From Planctomycetaceae bacterium (GTDB taxonomy: Bacteria; Planctomycetota; Phycisphaerae; UBA1845; UTPLA1), in the NCBI GenBank assembly GCA_006969385.1, contig CP030884.1, positions 4,954,249 through 5,018,248 on the forward strand: a DNA stretch of 64,000 nucleotides, in the 5' to 3' direction. Position 1 is the stretch's first letter; each line of letters starts with the position of its first letter. This document shows positions 60,675 to 64,000 of the stretch, piece after piece. The notes beneath the pieces were generated by a model. It was not told the origin of the DNA and searched no databases. It saw only the letters and a program-made list of their open reading frames with translations. A program made the translations under genes and the position numbers.

Positions 60675-63600
60675 CTACGTCCACGCCGGGCGCGGATGTC
60701 CGAGCAAGAACGCCTTGGCGCGTGCGGCCAGTCGTGAGATATCGACATAGATCATATAAAGCGACGGAATACCCAGAAGCGTCAAGACCGTCGCAAACAG
60801 TAATCCACCCGCAATCGATATACCCATCGGAATTAGGAACTTCGCCTGAAAACTCGTCTCCGTCAGTAGCGGCCCCAGACCGAGGATCGTCGTGACAGAG
60901 GTAAGAATGATCGCGCGTAAACGCCCGCGACCGCCTTCGATGACGGCGACATAGGGCAATGCCCCTTCTTCAAAGCGCTTGCGATTGATAAACGTCATGA
61001 GAATCAGCGAGTCGTTAACGACGATACCCGTTAATGCAACCAGCCCGATCAACGAGAAAAAGGTAACAGGATAGCCCAAGGCCAAGTGCCCCAACACCAC
61101 GCCGATTACACCAAACGGTATGGCCGACATCACGATCAGCGGTTGCACGTAGCTGCGGAAAAGTGCCGCCAAAATCGCGTAGATGACCAGAATCGCCGCG
61201 ACGGAGTTAGGCTTGAGCGAACTGAACGACTTGGCGCGCTCTTCCTGTTGACCGCCGACGTCAAGTTGCACGCCGGGATAGCGGCGCTCGAACTCACCGA
61301 AGCGGCCTTGCAGTTCCGCATTGATAATCGACGCGTTGGCGACCATTTCATCGACATCCGCGGATACCGTTACCGTGCGCTTTTGATCCTTGCGTCGAAT
61401 GGTGGCGTAGCCGCGGCCTTCGTCGAAGCGCGCCACTTCACTAAACGGCACCATCGCGCCGGTGGGCGTGGCGATTCGCATCGACTCCAAATCGTAGATG
61501 CGCCGTCGATAATCCTCCGGGTAGCGCACCATGATTTTCACATCTTCACGGTCGCGCTGCAGCGTACGCGCCTCCAAACCGTAGAACGCGCCACGCACTT
61601 GCGTCGCCAGCGAAGAAGTGGTGATTCCCAAGGCCCGCGCCGATGGCAGCAACTCGATTTGAATTTCGCGCCGACCGGCGTCAAAGTCATCCTGTATATC
61701 GAAGACGCCGTCGAACTTGCGCAGCTCCTCCTTGAGCACATCCGAGACTGTGATCAAATCTTCGAGGCGCTCGCCGCGAACCTGGATTTCGATCGGCGCC
61801 CCCGCCGGGCCGCCCTGCATGCTGGCAAACTTTAGCGAGTTGATGCCCGACAACCCCGCGGTGGCAGCGCGCAGCTCGCGGATGATGTCTTCACTGGTGC
61901 GATCGCGATACTCGACCGGTTTGAGTTCGATGATCGCTTGGCCGATATGCGTGGCCGAGGCGGATGCTGCACCGTCCTCGTTGTATTGGCTACCGAGCAA
62001 CGTATAGAGCGAGTCCAACTCGGGCAGTTCGATGACTGCGGCTTCGATCACGCGGATCGCTTCATCGGTTTTGGTAATCGGCGTACCGACCGGCATTTGC
62101 AAGTTGGCGACGATGGTTTCGCTATCCATCTTCGGAAAGAAGACGAAGGGCACGCGCCCGCCCGCGACCAGCCCCATACAACCGATCAGCATGGCCATCA
62201 TAGCCGCCATCGTGACGTAACGATTGCGCACGCAGATGTTCAGGAGCCAGTCGTAACCGCGCAGCAAGACGTTGTTGATGAGATAGGCCTGCAGGCCGCG
62301 CAACCGCGAAAGACCGCCGCGCACGCGTTCCGAGACCGCTTGCGGGTCGTGCACCTTGTGCGGCTTGAGCCATTCGGCCAAGTGCGATGGCAGAATCGAG
62401 AGAGCTTCAAACAGCGATACGATCAACGAAATCAAGACGATGATCGGCAACACGCGCATGAAGTCGCCGATGCGCCCTTTGATGAACATCAACGGCGCGA
62501 AGGCGACGATGGTCGTGGCAATGGCGCAGATAACCGGCCAGGTAACCTCTTCAGTGCCTTTGATCGCGGCGTCGTGGGGAGACAGGCCTTCTTCGATCTT
62601 GGTAAATACGTTTTCACCGACGACGATGGCGTCATCGACGAGCAAGCCCAACACGATAATGAGGCCAAACATGCTCAAGAGATTGAGCGTGTAGCCCATC
62701 ACCTGCATGGCCACCAACGTGCCGAGCACCGAAATCGAAAGCCCGGCCATTACCCAAAAGGCCACACGCCAATTCAGGAACACCAGCAACGACAGAAACA
62801 CCCAAACCAGGCCCCAGAAACCGTTGCGGGTAAGCAGATCGAGACGACCTTCGATGAAGCGTGCCAGGTTGGTGGAGGTTTTTAACTTACCGATCGCCGG
62901 GTACGGGCTGTTGTAAGCTTGTCGATAGACTTCCACGCGTTCGCGCTCATCGGGAAAGCCCAACGCGTATTTGAGGTTGTCCACCCACGTGCTTTCCAGC
63001 GGCTCTTGCATCTTGCCGGCCACCAGCGCCTTGATCTTGCGCGAAATTTCGATCGCATCTTGCGACGGGGTTTTATACGCCGTCACCGTGACGGCGGGCT
63101 TGGCATCGAAGCGAGAAATCACGTCGACGTCTTCGAATGTATCGCGAACGTCGGCAATGTCGGACAGGCGAATCACCTTGCCGGAGGCGTCGCTGCGCAC
63201 GATCGTTTCGCTAAGCGGTACGGCCTCGTCCTCTTCGCCGAGCGTACGCACGGCCACGTTGGCTTCGTCGGTCTTGATGCGACCGGCCGGCAAGTCGAGA
63301 TTGGCGGCGCGGATGGCCTCGGATATCTCCGGGAGCGAGATACCGTATTCCATCAGCTTCTCGGGCTTGACTTCGATACTGAGTTCGTCCTTGCGCGTGC
63401 CGCGTAGTGCCGTCTTCGTTATGCCCGGAATCGCCAAGATATCATCGCGCAGTTGCTTGCCGAGCGCCTTGAGCGTTTGATCGTCAAAATCACCGAAAAA
63501 GGAGACGTTGATCACCGGCAACTGGGGTTCGAACTTAACGACCTGCGTTTCTTCCGCGTCTTCCGGGAATTCATCGCGGGGAATCGTATCGATGGCCGCC

Positions 63601-63932
63601 TTTACGTCGGTCACGACCTGATCGACGTCGTCGACTTCATTGAACAGCACGGCGCTGATCGTGCTCATGCCTTCGGCATTGGTGGTGCGCAATTCTTCCA
63701 CGCCGTCGATGTCTTTTATGACTTCTTCGATTTTGGTGGAGATGCCTTTTTCGATTTCGCTGGGCGTCGCGCCGGGGTAGATCGTACTGATCAGCACTTG
63801 GTTCGGATTCGACTCGGGAAACATCTCGCGCACCAGCGCGATCGACGCGTATACGCCGGCGACGATCAGCGCGATCATTATCAGATTGACGATTACCGGA
63901 TTGTCGACGCTGAATTTTGGGAGCGACGTCAT
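60675..63932 (-). CDS. RND-family efflux transporter (AcrB/HAE-like)
   Basis: The 1085-residue inner-membrane pump has the RND duplicate architecture: a first helix (NPVIVNLIMIALIVAGVYASI, about 12-32) and a porter domain with GATPSEIEKGISTKIEEVIKDIDGVEEL near 55. A helix bundle follows with LNLLSMFGLIIVLGLLVDDAIVVGENVFTKIEEG near 440-470, which includes the proton-relay Asp pair (DD). A second periplasmic half and final helices follow (IGLVALTGIVVNDSLILMTFINRKR near 1005). It exports drugs or other hydrophobic compounds with an adaptor and an outer-membrane channel. Its ATG overlaps the TGA of the probable adaptor gene upstream. Confidence 0.94.
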   Translation of the reverse strand: MTSLPKFSVDNPVIVNLIMIALIVAGVYASIALVREMFPESNPNQVLISTIYPGATPSEIEKGISTKIEEVIKDIDGVEELRTTNAEGMSTISAVLFNEVDDVDQVVTDVKAAIDTIPRDEFPEDAEETQVVKFEPQLPVINVSFFGDFDDQTLKALGKQLRDDILAIPGITKTALRGTRKDELSIEVKPEKLMEYGISLPEISEAIRAANLDLPAGRIKTDEANVAVRTLGEEDEAVPLSETIVRSDASGKVIRLSDIADVRDTFEDVDVISRFDAKPAVTVTAYKTPSQDAIEISRKIKALVAGKMQEPLESTWVDNLKYALGFPDERERVEVYRQAYNSPYPAIGKLKTSTNLARFIEGRLDLLTRNGFWGLVWVFLSLLVFLNWRVAFWVMAGLSISVLGTLVAMQVMGYTLNLLSMFGLIIVLGLLVDDAIVVGENVFTKIEEGLSPHDAAIKGTEEVTWPVICAIATTIVAFAPLMFIKGRIGDFMRVLPIIVLISLIVSLFEALSILPSHLAEWLKPHKVHDPQAVSERVRGGLSRLRGLQAYLINNVLLRGYDWLLNICVRNRYVTMAAMMAMLIGCMGLVAGGRVPFVFFPKMDSETIVANLQMPVGTPITKTDEAIRVIEAAVIELPELDSLYTLLGSQYNEDGAASASATHIGQAIIELKPVEYRDRTSEDIIRELRAATAGLSGINSLKFASMQGGPAGAPIEIQVRGERLEDLITVSDVLKEELRKFDGVFDIQDDFDAGRREIQIELLPSARALGITTSSLATQVRGAFYGLEARTLQRDREDVKIMVRYPEDYRRRIYDLESMRIATPTGAMVPFSEVARFDEGRGYATIRRKDQKRTVTVSADVDEMVANASIINAELQGRFGEFERRYPGVQLDVGGQQEERAKSFSSLKPNSVAAILVIYAILAALFRSYVQPLIVMSAIPFGVIGVVLGHLALGYPVTFFSLIGLVALTGIVVNDSLILMTFINRKRFEEGALPYVAVIEGGRGRLRAIILTSVTTILGLGPLLTETSFQAKFLIPMGISIAGGLLFATVLTLLGIPSLYMIYVDISRLAARAKAFLLGHPRPAWT

Positions 63933-64000
63933 GACGGGTCGCCCTCGCTTGCCGTCGAGGATCGATCGTCGCCACCGTCGCCGACGAATTGCGTCGATTC
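63929..64000 (-). CDS. C-terminal end of a probable membrane-fusion (adaptor) protein, partial
   Basis: Only the last 23 codons are in the window: ESTQFVGDGGDDRSSTASEG then DPS and TGA (63931-63929). The stop overlaps the RND start (ATGA). HlyD/AcrA-type adaptor genes normally precede RND pump genes in this arrangement, and an acidic disordered tail is compatible. The identity is inferred from position only. Confidence 0.45.
   Translation of the reverse strand, partial: ESTQFVGDGGDDRSSTASEGDPS

Noticed and set aside
61938..62885. 315-codon plus-strand frame within the RND gene
   Set aside because: It is His/Arg/Gln-rich antisense translation of transmembrane segments.

Overview
The window looks like a chromosomal stretch from a member of the Planctomycetota, possibly Phycisphaerae-like (inference, no search run). 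The reasons are: a DUF1549/DUF1553 protein paired with a Tat-exported DUF1501 protein; a C-terminal CxxCGYDxxGN...CPECG zinc ribbon; a secreted protein ending in a dockerin-like calcium-binding tail; many small lipoproteins; and several families of short dispersed hairpin repeats in the intergenic DNA. I see no prophage, insertion sequence, rRNA operon or CRISPR array. Genes are mixed on both strands, mostly as short operons.

Region 1-12 kb: two hypothetical genes, a DnaJ/CbpA-type co-chaperone, a nitrilase-family hydrolase, a CrcB/FluC fluoride channel, then sdhC and sdhA. sdhA is split by a one-base deletion in a T run, and no sdhB follows. Next come a lipoprotein and a fused proline dehydrogenase/P5C dehydrogenase (PutA) whose expected aldehyde-dehydrogenase general-base Glu is Ser. 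Region 12-22 kb: a zinc-ribbon membrane protein, kynureninase, a SNF2-family ATPase coupled to a small ORF, a YhhQ-type transporter, a secreted dockerin-tailed protein, two tandem CheV paralogues and a tRNA-Met(CAT).

Region 22-37 kb: the DUF1549/DUF1553 and DUF1501 pair with a repeat pair between them, a processive-type GT2 glycosyltransferase, a ComEA-like HhH protein, a STAS protein, a 5'-truncated P-domain gene remnant ending at a hairpin repeat, a YdeI-family protein, a lipoprotein, a B12-binding-fold protein without the usual His motif, a CASTOR/POLLUX-like channel, threonine aldolase and a SAM hydrolase. Region 37-45 kb: a tight operon pgpH-ybeY-(catalytically degenerate nitrilase)-CBS/HlyC-recO, then ribE-pdxA on the other strand. 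Region 45-52 kb: lipoproteins and secreted proteins, a P1-nuclease/phospholipase C-like enzyme, an orphan rpmA, and a MATE exporter followed by a GNAT gene. A self-contained promoter-hairpin-33-codon ORF-terminator unit lies just upstream of the MATE gene.

Region 52-64 kb: the most interesting locus is a four-gene overlapping operon on the minus strand. It encodes a hexapeptide-acyltransferase/GNAT fusion, an FkbH-type HAD phosphatase/acyl loader, a stand-alone acyl carrier protein and a DUF2723-type membrane GT-C protein. A YdcF/ElyC-type protein is divergent to it. Together they suggest an ACP-dependent acyl (possibly glyceryl) decoration of a cell-surface glycan. A parvulin-type isomerase, a lipoprotein, a repeat-rich intergenic region, an RND efflux pump and the end of its probable adaptor gene complete the window.
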